Part shown: in pieces, positions 55,509-64,000 of the stretch
How positions within the stretch are numbered: position 1 is the stretch's first letter
Layout of the letters: each line of letters begins with the position of its first letter
Source: an uncultured Oscillospiraceae bacterium
Lineage (GTDB): Bacteria > Bacillota > Clostridia > Oscillospirales > Ruminococcaceae
Length of the DNA: 64,000 nucleotides
Direction of reading: 5' to 3'
Assembly: GCA_910587465.1 (NCBI GenBank)
Contig: CAJUMS010000006.1
Coordinates: forward strand, 1-64,000
Notes under the pieces: generated by a model
Seen by the model: only the letters and a program-made list of their open reading frames with translations
What the model was told of the DNA's origin: nothing
Databases searched by the model: none
Translations under genes and position numbers: made by a program

Positions 55509-58500
55509 ATGGTTTATCGAATTTATGTGGAAAAGAAAAAGTTGTTTGCCGTAGACGGCGCGGCTGTGTTGGAGGACTTGACCGTCGTTCTGGGAATGAA
55601 GTCGGTCGAGGGCGTGCGCGTAATCAACCGTTACGACGTTGAGGGTTTGCCGGAGGAGAATTTCAAGAAGGCGGTGCCGACGGTATTCTCCGAGCCGCCC
55701 GTTGATGAGGTATTCGAGGAACTGCCCGCGCTTTCGGATGACGAGCGTATGTTTGCGGTGGAGTTCCTGCCCGGGCAGTTCGACCAGCGTGCGGATTCGG
55801 CGGCGCAGTGTATACAGATGCTCTGTAAGGGCGACCGCCCGGACGTGAAGTACGCGAAGATATACATTATAAAAGGAAAGCTCACCGATGACGAGTTCAT
55901 ACGTATCAAGCATTATCTGATAAATGCGGTAGAGTCGCGCGAGTGCGGCTTTGAGAAAAAAGACACGCTGAAAGTCAGCTACACGATACCGACCGAGGTC
56001 GAGACGCTGAACGGATTTATTGAAAAATCCGACACGGAGCTTGCGGATTTTGTGACAAAGTACGGTCTTGCAATGGACAACGACGATATCAAGTTCTGTC
56101 AGGACTATTTTAAGAGCGAGCACCGCGACCCTACCATTACCGAAATCCGTATGATAGATACTTACTGGAGCGATCATTGCCGTCACACCACTTTCGGCAC
56201 GATAATCGACAACGCGGACATCAAGCCCGAATACATTGCGAAAACTTACGCCGAGTACAAGGCTGACCGCGAGGAATTAGGGCGCGGAAATAAGCCGATC
56301 TGCCTTATGGATATCGCGACATTGGCGGCGAAAAAGCTCAAAAGGGACGGACTGCTTACCGACCTCGATGAGAGCGAGGAGATAAACGCCTGCTCGGTTA
56401 GGATAACCGTCGACGTTGACGGCAAGGACGAGGATTGGTTGCTGATGTTCAAGAACGAAACTCATAACCACCCTACCGAGATAGAGCCGTTCGGCGGTGC
56501 GGCGACCTGCCTCGGCGGCGCTATCCGCGATCCGCTTTCGGGGCGTTCCTACGTTTATCAGGCGATGCGCGTGACGGGCGCGTCCGATCCGCTTCTCCCC
56601 GTCGAGAAAACTCTCGCGGGCAAGCTCCCGCCCCGCAAGATCACGACAACGGCAGCTGCGGGGTATTCGTCCTACGGCAATCAGATTGGTCTGGCTACGG
56701 GTCACGTTGCAGAGATATACCACCACGGCTATATGGCGAAGAGAATGGAGATCGGCGCGGTTGTCGGCGCGGCACCCGTTGAAAACGTCCGCCGCGAGCG
56801 CCCCGCGCCCGGCGACGTTATAATCCTCCTCGGCGGCAGAACGGGACGTGACGGCTGCGGCGGCGCTACCGGTTCGTCAAAGGCGCACAGTGTTCAGTCG
56901 CTGGATAGCTGCGGCGCGGAGGTTCAGAAGGGCAACGCTCCCGAGGAGCGCAAGCTGCAAAGACTGTTCCGCGATCCCGAGGCAACGCGCCTTATCAAGC
57001 GCTGCAACGACTTCGGCGCGGGCGGCGTTTCCGTCGCTATCGGCGAGCTTGCGGACGGTCTGGAGATCGACCTTAACGCCGTTCCCAAGAAATACGACGG
57101 TCTTGACGGCACGGAGCTTGCAATTTCCGAGAGCCAGGAGAGAATGGCGGTCGTAGTCGCTAAAGAGGATGTTGACAAATTCCGCGCACTGGCTTCAAAG
57201 GAAAATCTGGAGAGTACCCCCGTTGCGGTTGTCAAGGCTGAACCGAGATTGAGGATGAACTGGAACGGAAAGACTATTGTCGATATTTCGCGCGAGTTCC
57301 TCAACTCCAACGGCGCGGAAAAGCACACAGACGTTGCCGTACCCGAGGTCAATGTAACCTATTCCACCGGCAGACGTAACACCCCCGAGGATTGGGAAAA
57401 CCTAGTTACCGACCTCAACGTATGCTCGCAAAGAGGACTTGTTCAGCGCTTTGACAGCACTATCGGCGGCGCTACCGTGCTTATGCCGTTCAGCGGCAGA
57501 ACGCAGCAGACCCCCGTTCAGGCAATGGCGGCTAAATTGCCCGTACTCGGCGGAAATACGAAAACAGCCTCGATAATGGGCTGGGGCTTCAATCCAAAGG
57601 TATCCGAGCAGTCTCCGTATCATGGAGCGGTCTGCGCGGTAGTCGAGAGCATAGCAAAGGTGGTTGCGGCGGGCGGCACCTACGAGAAGTGCTGGCTTAC
57701 GTTCCAGGAATATTTTGAGCGTACTCAGGGCAAGGCTGAGCGCTGGGGCAAGCCGTTCTCGGCGCTGCTCGGAGCATACCGCGCACAGCTTGAAATGGGC
57801 TGCGGAGCAATCGGCGGCAAGGACAGCATGAGCGGAACGTTCGAGCATATCGACGTTCCCCCGACACTTGTTTCGTTCGCGGTATCGACGGCTAAGACCG
57901 ATAATATTATTTCCGCGGAGTTCAAGTGCCCGTACAGCAAGATCGGCTATATTGTGCCGAAGTATGATGAAAACGGATTGCCAGATTTCGAGAGTGTAAA
58001 ATCGGTATTCAAGACCGTTGAAAAGCTTATCGCGAACAAGAAGGCTATCTCGGTATGGAGTGTCGCTAACGGCGGCGTTGCCGAGGGCGTGTTCAAAATG
58101 GGTCTCGGAAATCACGTCGGAGCTAAGCTGGACAACCTCTCCGATGACGAGTTGTTTACTCCCGTTTACGGCGCGTTTATTTTGGAGATTGAGGGCGAGT
58201 GTGATGACGTCCGCATTATTGGCGAGACTATTCCCGAATACGAGATCGTCTCCGGCGATGTTAAGCTCGATATCGCCAAGCTGGAGGAGAAGTGGGACAA
58301 CGTTCTCGAGCCTGTATTCAAGCAGAAAACAAGCTTCAAGCCCGCTCCCGAAAAGGTTGAATATACGGGCGGCTGCGAGCTGCTGCTCAATCATAAATCT
58401 CCGAAAATCGCTAAGCCGCGCGTGCTTATCCCCGTATTCCCGGGCACTAACTGTGAGTACGATACGGCAAAGGCGTTCGAGAAATACGGCGCAAAGGCCG

Positions 58501-59210
58501 AGATATTCGTTATCAAGAACCTCTCCGCCGCCGATATCGAGGAGAGTGTGAACGCGTTTGCAAAGCTTATCGAGCAGACGCAGATGATCTCACTTCCCGG
58601 CGGCTTCAGCGGCGGCGATGAGCCCGAGGGCTCGGCGAAGTTCATTAACGCGTTCTTCCGCAACCCCAAGATCATGGAGGAAGTGGAGAATATGCTCCAC
58701 AAGCGCGACGGCTTGATGATCGGTATCTGCAATGGCTTCCAGGCGCTGATAAAGCTCGGACTTGTGCCGTTCGGACATATCGTTCCGCTCACCGAGGAAA
58801 GCCCCACGCTGACCTACAACGAGATAGGACGTCACCAGTCGCAGCTCGTTTACACGAAGATATGCACGGACAAATCCCCGTGGCTCGCGAACTGCAAGGT
58901 AGGCGATATTCACGCGATACCCATTTCGCACGGCGAGGGAAGATTTGCCGCTCACGGCGATGTTCTCCGCAAGCTCATAGACAACGGGCAGGTGATCACG
59001 CAGTATGTTGACCTCAAGGGCAACCCCACCATGGACGCGATGTTCAACCCGAACGGTTCCATGTGCGCGGTTGAGGGTATAATCTCCCCCGACGGACGAG
59101 TTCTCGGAAAAATGGGTCACACCGAGAGACTTACCGACAGCGTTGCAAAGAACGTCGACGGTAACAAGGAGCAGCTGCTGTTCAAGAGCGGCGTAGAGTA
59201 TTTCAACTGA
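55509..59210 (+). CDS. purL: Phosphoribosylformylglycinamidine synthase, fused large form
   Basis: A 1233-residue single-chain FGAM synthase. It converts FGAR to FGAM with glutamine in purine synthesis. The N-terminal PurS-like part is followed by two AIRS-type ATP-binding halves: FKNETHNHPTEIEPFGGAATCLGGAIRD, and later NDFGAGGVSVAIGELADG with GGKDSMSGTFE. A C-terminal class I glutaminase has FPGTNCEYD, LPGGFSGGDEPEGSAK, the nucleophile Cys1074 in GICNGFQ, and AIPISHGEGRF. The fused form is normal for many Clostridia. Start ATG 55509, with AAGGAG upstream; the frame open 17 codons earlier has no site. The rest of the pur operon is not adjacent. Confidence 0.96.
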   Translation: MVYRIYVEKKKLFAVDGAAVLEDLTVVLGMKSVEGVRVINRYDVEGLPEENFKKAVPTVFSEPPVDEVFEELPALSDDERMFAVEFLPGQFDQRADSAAQCIQMLCKGDRPDVKYAKIYIIKGKLTDDEFIRIKHYLINAVESRECGFEKKDTLKVSYTIPTEVETLNGFIEKSDTELADFVTKYGLAMDNDDIKFCQDYFKSEHRDPTITEIRMIDTYWSDHCRHTTFGTIIDNADIKPEYIAKTYAEYKADREELGRGNKPICLMDIATLAAKKLKRDGLLTDLDESEEINACSVRITVDVDGKDEDWLLMFKNETHNHPTEIEPFGGAATCLGGAIRDPLSGRSYVYQAMRVTGASDPLLPVEKTLAGKLPPRKITTTAAAGYSSYGNQIGLATGHVAEIYHHGYMAKRMEIGAVVGAAPVENVRRERPAPGDVIILLGGRTGRDGCGGATGSSKAHSVQSLDSCGAEVQKGNAPEERKLQRLFRDPEATRLIKRCNDFGAGGVSVAIGELADGLEIDLNAVPKKYDGLDGTELAISESQERMAVVVAKEDVDKFRALASKENLESTPVAVVKAEPRLRMNWNGKTIVDISREFLNSNGAEKHTDVAVPEVNVTYSTGRRNTPEDWENLVTDLNVCSQRGLVQRFDSTIGGATVLMPFSGRTQQTPVQAMAAKLPVLGGNTKTASIMGWGFNPKVSEQSPYHGAVCAVVESIAKVVAAGGTYEKCWLTFQEYFERTQGKAERWGKPFSALLGAYRAQLEMGCGAIGGKDSMSGTFEHIDVPPTLVSFAVSTAKTDNIISAEFKCPYSKIGYIVPKYDENGLPDFESVKSVFKTVEKLIANKKAISVWSVANGGVAEGVFKMGLGNHVGAKLDNLSDDELFTPVYGAFILEIEGECDDVRIIGETIPEYEIVSGDVKLDIAKLEEKWDNVLEPVFKQKTSFKPAPEKVEYTGGCELLLNHKSPKIAKPRVLIPVFPGTNCEYDTAKAFEKYGAKAEIFVIKNLSAADIEESVNAFAKLIEQTQMISLPGGFSGGDEPEGSAKFINAFFRNPKIMEEVENMLHKRDGLMIGICNGFQALIKLGLVPFGHIVPLTEESPTLTYNEIGRHQSQLVYTKICTDKSPWLANCKVGDIHAIPISHGEGRFAAHGDVLRKLIDNGQVITQYVDLKGNPTMDAMFNPNGSMCAVEGIISPDGRVLGKMGHTERLTDSVAKNVDGNKEQLLFKSGVEYFN

Positions 59211-59221
59211 TAAATAGAAAT

Positions 59222-59257
59222 TTCCCTGCCGTGGATAACGCGGCGGGGATTTTTTAG
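59222..59257 (+). terminator. Terminator of purL
   Basis: CCCTGCCG pairs with CGGCGGGG across a short loop, followed by ATTTTTT. Confidence 0.85.
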
Positions 59258-59368
59258 AAAAATTTTCCGATAGTTAAAATTTTTTGCAGCGTTTTTAATT
59301 TTCCGTCGTATATACAGGTGAGAGGGCAAAAAACGATTGCTGCGCAGCATTTCGCTTGGAGGACAGAT

Positions 59369-59923
59369 ATGCATACAAAGGAAAAACAGCTCGCCGCAAA
59401 GCTCAAAAAGGGCGATACTGCGGCTCTGAAAGAGATTATCGACTGCTATACGGGATACGTCCGCACCGTTATCCGCAACTTCTCCCGCGGTACGTTATCC
59501 GAGCAGGACATTGACGAGCTGTGTTCCGATGTGTTCTTTTCGTTGTGGCAGCACCGGAAAACTCTTGACGCGAATATCGGCTTTCGCTCCTACCTTTCGG
59601 CGGCGGCAAGGAACGCGGTCAAGGATCGGTTCAAGTCCGCAAAGCCGCCGTGCGACGACATCTCGGAGCTTGAGATACCGAGCGATTTTTCCGTCGAGAA
59701 CGCCGCCGATATGCGCGAAATGCTGCGATGCCTTGACAAGGGACTTTCAACGCTACCGGAAAAGGAAAGCGAGATTTTCGCGAGGTACTACTTCTACGGC
59801 GAAAGCACTCCCGAAATAGCGCGGAAGATGAACATCTCCGAAAGCACCGTCCGCTCCGGGCTCTCCCGAACAAGAACGAAACTTAAAGAGTATTTGACGA
59901 AAAGGGGTTTTGATCATGCTTGA
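59369..59923 (+). CDS. ECF-type RNA polymerase sigma factor
   Basis: A 184-residue sigma-70-family factor of ECF size. Region 2 spans about residues 25-85 (LSEQDIDELCSDVFFSLWQHRKTL). Region 4 spans about 125-175 (LSTLPEKESEIFARYYFYGESTPEIARKMNISESTVRSGLSRTRTKLKEYL) and carries the helix-turn-helix. Start at ATG 59369, with GGAGGAC upstream; an upstream frame extension of 17 codons is unsupported. The next gene overlaps its stop and has a membrane segment, the usual sigma/anti-sigma layout. Confidence 0.9.
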   Translation: MHTKEKQLAAKLKKGDTAALKEIIDCYTGYVRTVIRNFSRGTLSEQDIDELCSDVFFSLWQHRKTLDANIGFRSYLSAAARNAVKDRFKSAKPPCDDISELEIPSDFSVENAADMREMLRCLDKGLSTLPEKESEIFARYYFYGESTPEIARKMNISESTVRSGLSRTRTKLKEYLTKRGFDHA

Positions 59924-60392
59924 AGAATTGCTGAAAAAATGCTTTGACGAGGAAATGTCCGCGGATAAAAGCGCCGAAAATATCAAGACCGCCGTTTTGT
60001 CGCGAATAGAGGAGGAAAAACCTATGAAACACTTTACTATAAAGCCTTTGCTTATCGCCGCGGCTATCACCGCAACCGGCGCTGTTACTCTCGCGACCGC
60101 AAACGCGGCTACCGACGGCGCGGTAGTTGACAAGATGGTAAGAACGTTCACACTCATTTTGAACGGCGAGGAGGTCGAGGGAACGATAACCGAATATTCC
60201 GTCGGCGACGACGGGGCAGCTAAAAGAGTTGAGGTCGACCTGCCCAAGGGCGCGGTTGACGACAACATGGCGATCTACATTGGAGAGGACGGCGATGCGG
60301 GGATAATTGCCAACGACGATATCAACTATGCGCAGGTGCTTGGCGAGGACGTTGATATTATGTCCTTTGACAAGGCATATGATTTAATATAA
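59916..60392 (+). CDS. Putative anti-sigma partner, membrane protein
   Basis: A 158-residue protein. The cytosolic N-terminus of about 35 acidic residues (LEELLKKCFDEEMSADKSAENIKTAVLSRIEEE) resembles a short sigma-binding region. One transmembrane helix (about 45-65) and a beta-rich extracytoplasmic domain follow. Start at ATG 59916, eight bases after AAAGGGG; it overlaps the sigma gene by 8 bases. No zinc-type HxxxCxxC motif is present. Assigned as anti-sigma by position and topology rather than sequence family. Confidence 0.6.
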   Translation: MLEELLKKCFDEEMSADKSAENIKTAVLSRIEEEKPMKHFTIKPLLIAAAITATGAVTLATANAATDGAVVDKMVRTFTLILNGEEVEGTITEYSVGDDGAAKRVEVDLPKGAVDDNMAIYIGEDGDAGIIANDDINYAQVLGEDVDIMSFDKAYDLI

Positions 60393-60420
60393 ATTATAAA
60401 AGGGATCATTCCCGTAACAA

Positions 60421-60453
60421 ATTCCCCCGAGAGCACTCGGGGGAATAATTTTT
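60421..60453. terminator. Terminator between the sigma operon and the acyltransferase operon
   Basis: TTCCCCCGAG-AGCA-CTCGGGGGAA, a perfect 10-bp stem, followed by TAATTTTT on the plus side. Confidence 0.9.
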
Positions 60454-61741
60454 ATACGCCAAGCTCCTCGCGGTTGTCTTCGATATCCACGTCAACGCCG
60501 AGCGACTTCAAATTCTCAAAGAACAGGCTTTCAAGCTCGCTTTCCTTGATATTTCTTATCATATTGATATACAGTCGTCCGCCGTAGGAGATTATACCGC
60601 AGTTGTTGTGCGAGCGCGACTGCACTCCCAGCGTGAAGTCAAAGCGCTCAATAAATCTGTCCATTTCCTCGGGGAGCGTTACCCTGCCTAGATTTGACAT
60701 CGTGATACAAGACTTCTTTTCGCCTATCATCGAGTACGCCGCCTTCATGCCGAGATTTTTCATAAACAGCGGCAGAATTCTCAGAAACCTGTTCTGCTCC
60801 GTCTTGACGTTGGCGGTTACGCGCGCTTTCATCTGCTTTTCCGTCACCTGTATCTTCATCTGGTGGTGAATTATCTGTATTATTTCCTCAAGAGCGTAGT
60901 CTCCCATGCTTGCGTTTATCCCGGGGGTCACATAAAGCACGAAATTTCTGAACGAGGAGCTTTTGAAGTACTTGCGCAGATTTACCGGAACCAGCACCTT
61001 TATCGGCTTTTGTTTCGATTTATCGGGAACGTTTTTGTTTTGTATTTCCATAATAGAATATATCATCACCGAAACCAAAAGAGTAGTTAAACTTACGCTG
61101 CGCGTCTTTGACGCGGCAAGCGCGCTGTTCAGGTCGGCTGCACCCGTAATAATGTTTCGCAGACCGTCGGGCTCCTTTGTGCCTTGTATACGGTACGCGG
61201 TCTCCTCCTGTCTAGAGCCCGCGACCTTGCCGTGGTATTTAAGAAAGCTGTCCTCTGACTCGTTTTTGTCGGGCTTGCCCGCTCTGTCGAGAACGCCGTC
61301 GATAAACGGTATCTCGACATTTTCCTTTTGAAGAAGATACTCTGCGGTCAGGGTCTTAAGGAAGATAAGTCCGCCGTTGCCATCGGTAATGGAATGGAAA
61401 AATTCCGCGGCGATGCGGTTTTTGCCGTAAAGAACTCGAAAAGCGCAGGTCTTTATCTCGGACAGCGGCATTATGCTGCACGGCGACGGAGTATCGGGGC
61501 GAACCTTCGGCACAACGCTTATTTCCTCCAGATAATACCAGAAGAAATTTTTGTCGAGCTTCATCGCCATTGACGGAAACCGCTTTATCGTTACCGCGAG
61601 CGCCGACTGCAAAATTATCGGGTCGACCGCGTCCTTAAGTGTTACCGATAATCTGAAAACGTTGCTCCACTTTCTGTTGCGCACCGCGGGATAAATTTTT
61701 GCCGCGTTGTCAAGCGGCAGCCGAAAACGTTTATCGCTCAT
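60452..61741 (-). CDS. Condensation-domain-superfamily acyltransferase
   Basis: A 429-residue CoA-dependent-acyltransferase-fold protein. The active-site motif HSITDGNG (His116-Asp120-Gly) fits the HxxxDG core of condensation, PapA, WS/DGAT and alcohol-acetyltransferase enzymes. A second conserved segment reads TMSNLGRVTLPEEM, the DFGWG-equivalent region. There is no carrier domain or nonribosomal peptide module, so it is a free-standing acyltransferase, perhaps making a lipid or ester. ATG overlaps the stop of the esterase gene (ATGA) and GGGGGAAC is upstream. Confidence 0.75.
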   Translation of the reverse strand: MSDKRFRLPLDNAAKIYPAVRNRKWSNVFRLSVTLKDAVDPIILQSALAVTIKRFPSMAMKLDKNFFWYYLEEISVVPKVRPDTPSPCSIMPLSEIKTCAFRVLYGKNRIAAEFFHSITDGNGGLIFLKTLTAEYLLQKENVEIPFIDGVLDRAGKPDKNESEDSFLKYHGKVAGSRQEETAYRIQGTKEPDGLRNIITGAADLNSALAASKTRSVSLTTLLVSVMIYSIMEIQNKNVPDKSKQKPIKVLVPVNLRKYFKSSSFRNFVLYVTPGINASMGDYALEEIIQIIHHQMKIQVTEKQMKARVTANVKTEQNRFLRILPLFMKNLGMKAAYSMIGEKKSCITMSNLGRVTLPEEMDRFIERFDFTLGVQSRSHNNCGIISYGGRLYINMIRNIKESELESLFFENLKSLGVDVDIEDNREELGV

Positions 61742-62646
61742 TGAAAAGTTCCCCCATATTGATCATTGAATAGCTCACCTATAAAGTCGTTTATTTTTTT
61801 GAAGCCGTTCTTTGCCTCGGCGATATTGTACATAAGATAAACATGCCACATTTCGGGCGCAATATGCAGAGTCGAGCCGCATCCGCATGAGAGCAGTTTT
61901 TCATGCAGCGACATGGAATCGCTGAGCATTATCTCATGCCCTCCCGCCAGTATCATCGACGGCGGCAGTCCCGTCAGGTCGCCGAACAGCGGCGAGACAT
62001 ACGGGTCTTTGAACTGTTCCGAATAGCTCTCCGCGTAAAAGCGCAGGCGTTTTTCGGTCATCGACGGGTCGTTTGCACGGTTGAATTCATACGAGCTCCC
62101 CGACAGCGTAAGATCGCTCCACGGCGACAGCGCGATAATTCCGCGCGGCATAGGACAGCCTTCCGCTTTCAGCTTTAAGGACAGCGCGTATATCAGACCG
62201 CCTCCCGCCGACTCTCCGCAAAGGACTATCCTTTCGGACGGAAAGCCGCTTTCGATAAGGAAACGGTATGTATAATACGCGTCGTCAAGTGCGGCAGGAA
62301 ACCTGTGTTCGGGTGCGAGGCGGTATTCAAGACAGCATACCTTAATACTCGTTTCTGCGGCTATCAGCGTGCCGAAGCCCCTTGCGTAATCCATGCTCCC
62401 CAGAACGTACCCTCCGCCGTGCAGATACAATATCAGCGCTTCATGCCGCGGACTGCGCGGGATAATGTACTCCGCACGAAGCTTCGCCAAGCCGATGTCC
62501 TTATAGCTTACGCATTTCCTGTGACGGAACGTCAGCGCCTTGCCCATTTTATCCATTGCGATACGGCTCTTGTCAAGCGGACAGATATCCGATAATTTAC
62601 TTATGGCGGAAAGCTCCGACCTTAATAATTTTGTATATAATTTCAT
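61738..62646 (-). CDS. Alpha/beta hydrolase (HSL-type esterase)
   Basis: A 302-residue lipase/esterase. The oxyanion-hole HGGGY is at 76-80, and the nucleophile Ser146 lies in GESAGG. The C-terminal His is probably in MWHVYLMY. The position where this family has the catalytic Asp (GxDPLxD type) reads GGHEIMLSD, with His in place of Asp. The acid residue may be shifted to the neighbouring Glu. No signal peptide. It is coupled to the acyltransferase gene by a 4-base overlap, suggesting that the pair makes and trims the same ester. Confidence 0.82.
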   Translation of the reverse strand: MKLYTKLLRSELSAISKLSDICPLDKSRIAMDKMGKALTFRHRKCVSYKDIGLAKLRAEYIIPRSPRHEALILYLHGGGYVLGSMDYARGFGTLIAAETSIKVCCLEYRLAPEHRFPAALDDAYYTYRFLIESGFPSERIVLCGESAGGGLIYALSLKLKAEGCPMPRGIIALSPWSDLTLSGSSYEFNRANDPSMTEKRLRFYAESYSEQFKDPYVSPLFGDLTGLPPSMILAGGHEIMLSDSMSLHEKLLSCGCGSTLHIAPEMWHVYLMYNIAEAKNGFKKINDFIGELFNDQYGGTFQ

Positions 62647-62744
62647 CCTTTATCCGTTCTTCTAAAAACATTTAACACTATATCTATTATAACATATTTT
62701 TTTATATAAATCTACACCTTTTGCAAATAACAATCGAATATGAA

Positions 62745-62790
62745 AAAAACGGCTGTGCAGTTTGCGGAAAATCGCACAGCCGTTTATTTT
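62745..62790. terminator. Terminator of the DUF2828-like gene
   Basis: AAACGGCTGTGC pairs with GCACAGCCGTTT around a 15-base loop, with ATTTTTT on the plus side and TTTTTTCATA on the minus side. Confidence 0.85.
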
Positions 62791-62796
62791 TTGCGG

Positions 62797-64000
62797 TTAA
62801 CCAACCGCCGCGTAGCGCTCGCTTTCGAGAACGCTGTTCATTACGGTTTCGGGGGATATCTCTCCGCCGATCACCATGTCGAAGATTGCGGGAGAAAAGC
62901 CCGAAACAAGAGCCGCGCCCGTGTCCGATATCTTCACGGGGAAGTTCTCCTGAAAGCTGTTGACATTCCAGAAAACCACCTCTGGCAGATTGTAGCCGTG
63001 CTCGGCGTAAAGCGCCTTCATCGTGTCGAAAAGCGTGCTGTCATTGCCGCCCAAAACGCAGTAATCAAACTCCATATCGGAGATTATGTACATTCGTTCG
63101 GGCATTTCGCTCTGCTTTACGTTATTGTTAATTGCCGCCGAGAGTATCAGGCGAAACGTTGCCTCGAGGTTGGTGTTTGCAACCTCGTTGAACGTCGCGC
63201 AGAAGCGGGTTTTTTCAACAATATCCGCGCCTTTTATATCCACCAGTCGGGGAGTTGCCGAGAACGTGATGAAGTGATTCGCGAACGCGCCTTTGTTGTG
63301 CTCCGCGAAGTAGATGCCCAGCGAAAGTGCCGCGTCAATGGGGCGAACATTGTTTCGGGGCGCGTAGGTCATCGAGCCGGAGCCGTCCACCACAGCGATG
63401 GCGTTGCCGCTTTCGCCGTAAGCGGGAAGATTTCTCCATGTGGTATCGAGCGAGAGCTTTTCCTGCTCGGAGATCTCGCCGCCCAGACACGCGCGGATAA
63501 TGTCGTATGGGAACAGCGCACCGGCGTTGAGCTTAGCCTCGCCGCTGTTTACGGCGTTGAGGTAGCTCGTGTAGCGCTCGCTGTCGTTGCGCAGGAACGC
63601 TTGTCTGTACTTGAAAATGGCGCAGGAGGGCTGCTTGCCGTAGTCGAACGTATAGTCGCGCTCGCGCAGACGGTTCTCAAGAATGTCCGAGTACTTTCTC
63701 AGCTTGGACAGGGTCTGGCGGTAATGCTTCTCCGTGTGTCCGAGACGCTTTGCGAGAGTTCTCGCGTTTGCTCTCGCGGCAGCGGATGAGGTGTTCACCG
63801 AGGGCAGCCACTTTGCCAGCAGCGAAATTTGACCGCTATTCTCCATTGACTTGATATCCGCATTCAGGCGCTCACGAATAATCTCGACGGCTTTGTTCTC
63901 GCACTGGGTGCCGAGCAGGGAGATGAGGTCGTCGTATCTGCCGTACTCCGCGAACAGAGGAATATTTCTCTCAACGGCAGCGGGAGCGTAAGCCGCCAGC
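62797..64000 (-). CDS. DUF2828-like von Willebrand A protein, 5' end outside window
   Basis: The frame stays open to the right edge of the window, so the N-terminus is missing; 400 residues are visible. An all-helical region (Lys/Arg-rich ARTLAKRLGHTEKHYRQTLSKLRKY) precedes a vWA domain. Its metal-binding site is AVVDGSGSMTY (DxSxS), followed by IDAALSLGIYFAE, a Thr in ANTNLEATF, and IISDMEFD. The arrangement resembles DUF2828 and, in general form, the Ro60/TROVE RNA-binding proteins. An ATG occurs internally at 63846, but the frame upstream is coding in style. Partner or RNA unknown. Confidence 0.75.
   Translation of the reverse strand, partial: LAAYAPAAVERNIPLFAEYGRYDDLISLLGTQCENKAVEIIRERLNADIKSMENSGQISLLAKWLPSVNTSSAAARANARTLAKRLGHTEKHYRQTLSKLRKYSDILENRLRERDYTFDYGKQPSCAIFKYRQAFLRNDSERYTSYLNAVNSGEAKLNAGALFPYDIIRACLGGEISEQEKLSLDTTWRNLPAYGESGNAIAVVDGSGSMTYAPRNNVRPIDAALSLGIYFAEHNKGAFANHFITFSATPRLVDIKGADIVEKTRFCATFNEVANTNLEATFRLILSAAINNNVKQSEMPERMYIISDMEFDYCVLGGNDSTLFDTMKALYAEHGYNLPEVVFWNVNSFQENFPVKISDTGAALVSGFSPAIFDMVIGGEISPETVMNSVLESERYAAVG

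Noticed and set aside
1..64000. tRNA genes, CRISPR arrays, prophage or intact insertion sequences
   Set aside because: No tRNA T-loop with a cloverleaf context, no regularly spaced direct repeats and no transposase or integrase motif were seen by eye.

Overview
The window looks like chromosome of a spore-forming, plant-fibre-degrading member of the Clostridia, most likely the Oscillospiraceae/Ruminococcaceae. Evidence: a compact spoVAC-spoVAD-spoVAE cluster, LL-diaminopimelate aminotransferase (DapL), type III pantothenate kinase, a GH130 mannosyl-glucose phosphorylase like that of Ruminococcus albus, a GH5 cellulase lipoprotein, strong AGGAGG-type ribosome binding sites and textbook sigma-A promoters (TTGACA-17-TATAAT). 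No tRNA, rRNA, CRISPR array or intact insertion sequence was seen. It reads as core genome with a few small accessory or decaying loci.

Layout. 1-12.2 kb (minus strand): a GH26-like lipoprotein that appears to lack both catalytic residues, a long FtsA-like actin-fold protein, a DUF4261 protein, a HAD phosphatase, two TrkA-type proteins, MnmE, a short SecA (SecA2-like), a Nudix hydrolase and the GH130 phosphorylase. 12.3-15.1 kb (plus): polysaccharide deacetylase, two small membrane proteins, a phosphoglycolate-phosphatase-like HAD and a glyoxalase-fold protein. 15.2-17.0 kb (minus): spoVAC/AD/AE. 17.1-17.4 kb: a compact locus with the architecture of a type I toxin-antitoxin module. 17.5-20.8 kb (plus): two acetyltransferases, a monooxygenase-fold protein, coaX and an ECF-transporter S component. 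20.8-23.2 kb: an XRE regulator, a 45-residue zinc-ribbon peptide with a consensus promoter, a gene-free stretch with strong RNA-folding potential, a ribbon-helix-helix protein and an HD phosphohydrolase. 23.2-29.3 kb: clpB, a chemotaxis receptor and the GH5 cellulase. 29.5-36.0 kb: hypotheticals, rhomboid protease, acetyltransferases, maf, ppa with a MITE-like element filling its 5' leader, and an acyl-CoA synthetase. 36.3-39.5 kb: rnpB, a membrane protein, a WalJ-like hydrolase and murA. 40-45.2 kb: dapL, a lipoprotein, a decayed lipoprotein gene and serC-DUF6440-serA. 45.3-53.7 kb: small secreted or membrane proteins, a K+/H+ antiporter, a 991-residue zinc-ribbon membrane protein, a G5/3D cell-wall protein with WalR-like boxes and two HPr-fold paralogues without the catalytic histidine. 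53.9-64 kb: mtaB, purL behind a long structured leader, an ECF sigma factor with a probable anti-sigma partner, an esterase/acyltransferase pair and a partial DUF2828-like von Willebrand A protein.

How the genes fit together. GH26-like, GH130, GH5 and the deacetylase fit beta-glycan use. MurA, DapL, the WalJ-like hydrolase, the FtsA-like protein and the 3D protein fit wall building and remodelling. serC/serA, coaX plus its transporter, and purL are biosynthetic.

The most interesting items are the 17.1-17.4 kb module, the degenerate GH26, the WalR-like box array, the MITE inside the ppa leader, the tandem His-less HPr paralogues and three unassigned structured RNA candidates (21.46-21.76, 39.53-39.71 and 55.31-55.51 kb). 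All family assignments come from reading motifs by eye. No database search was run.
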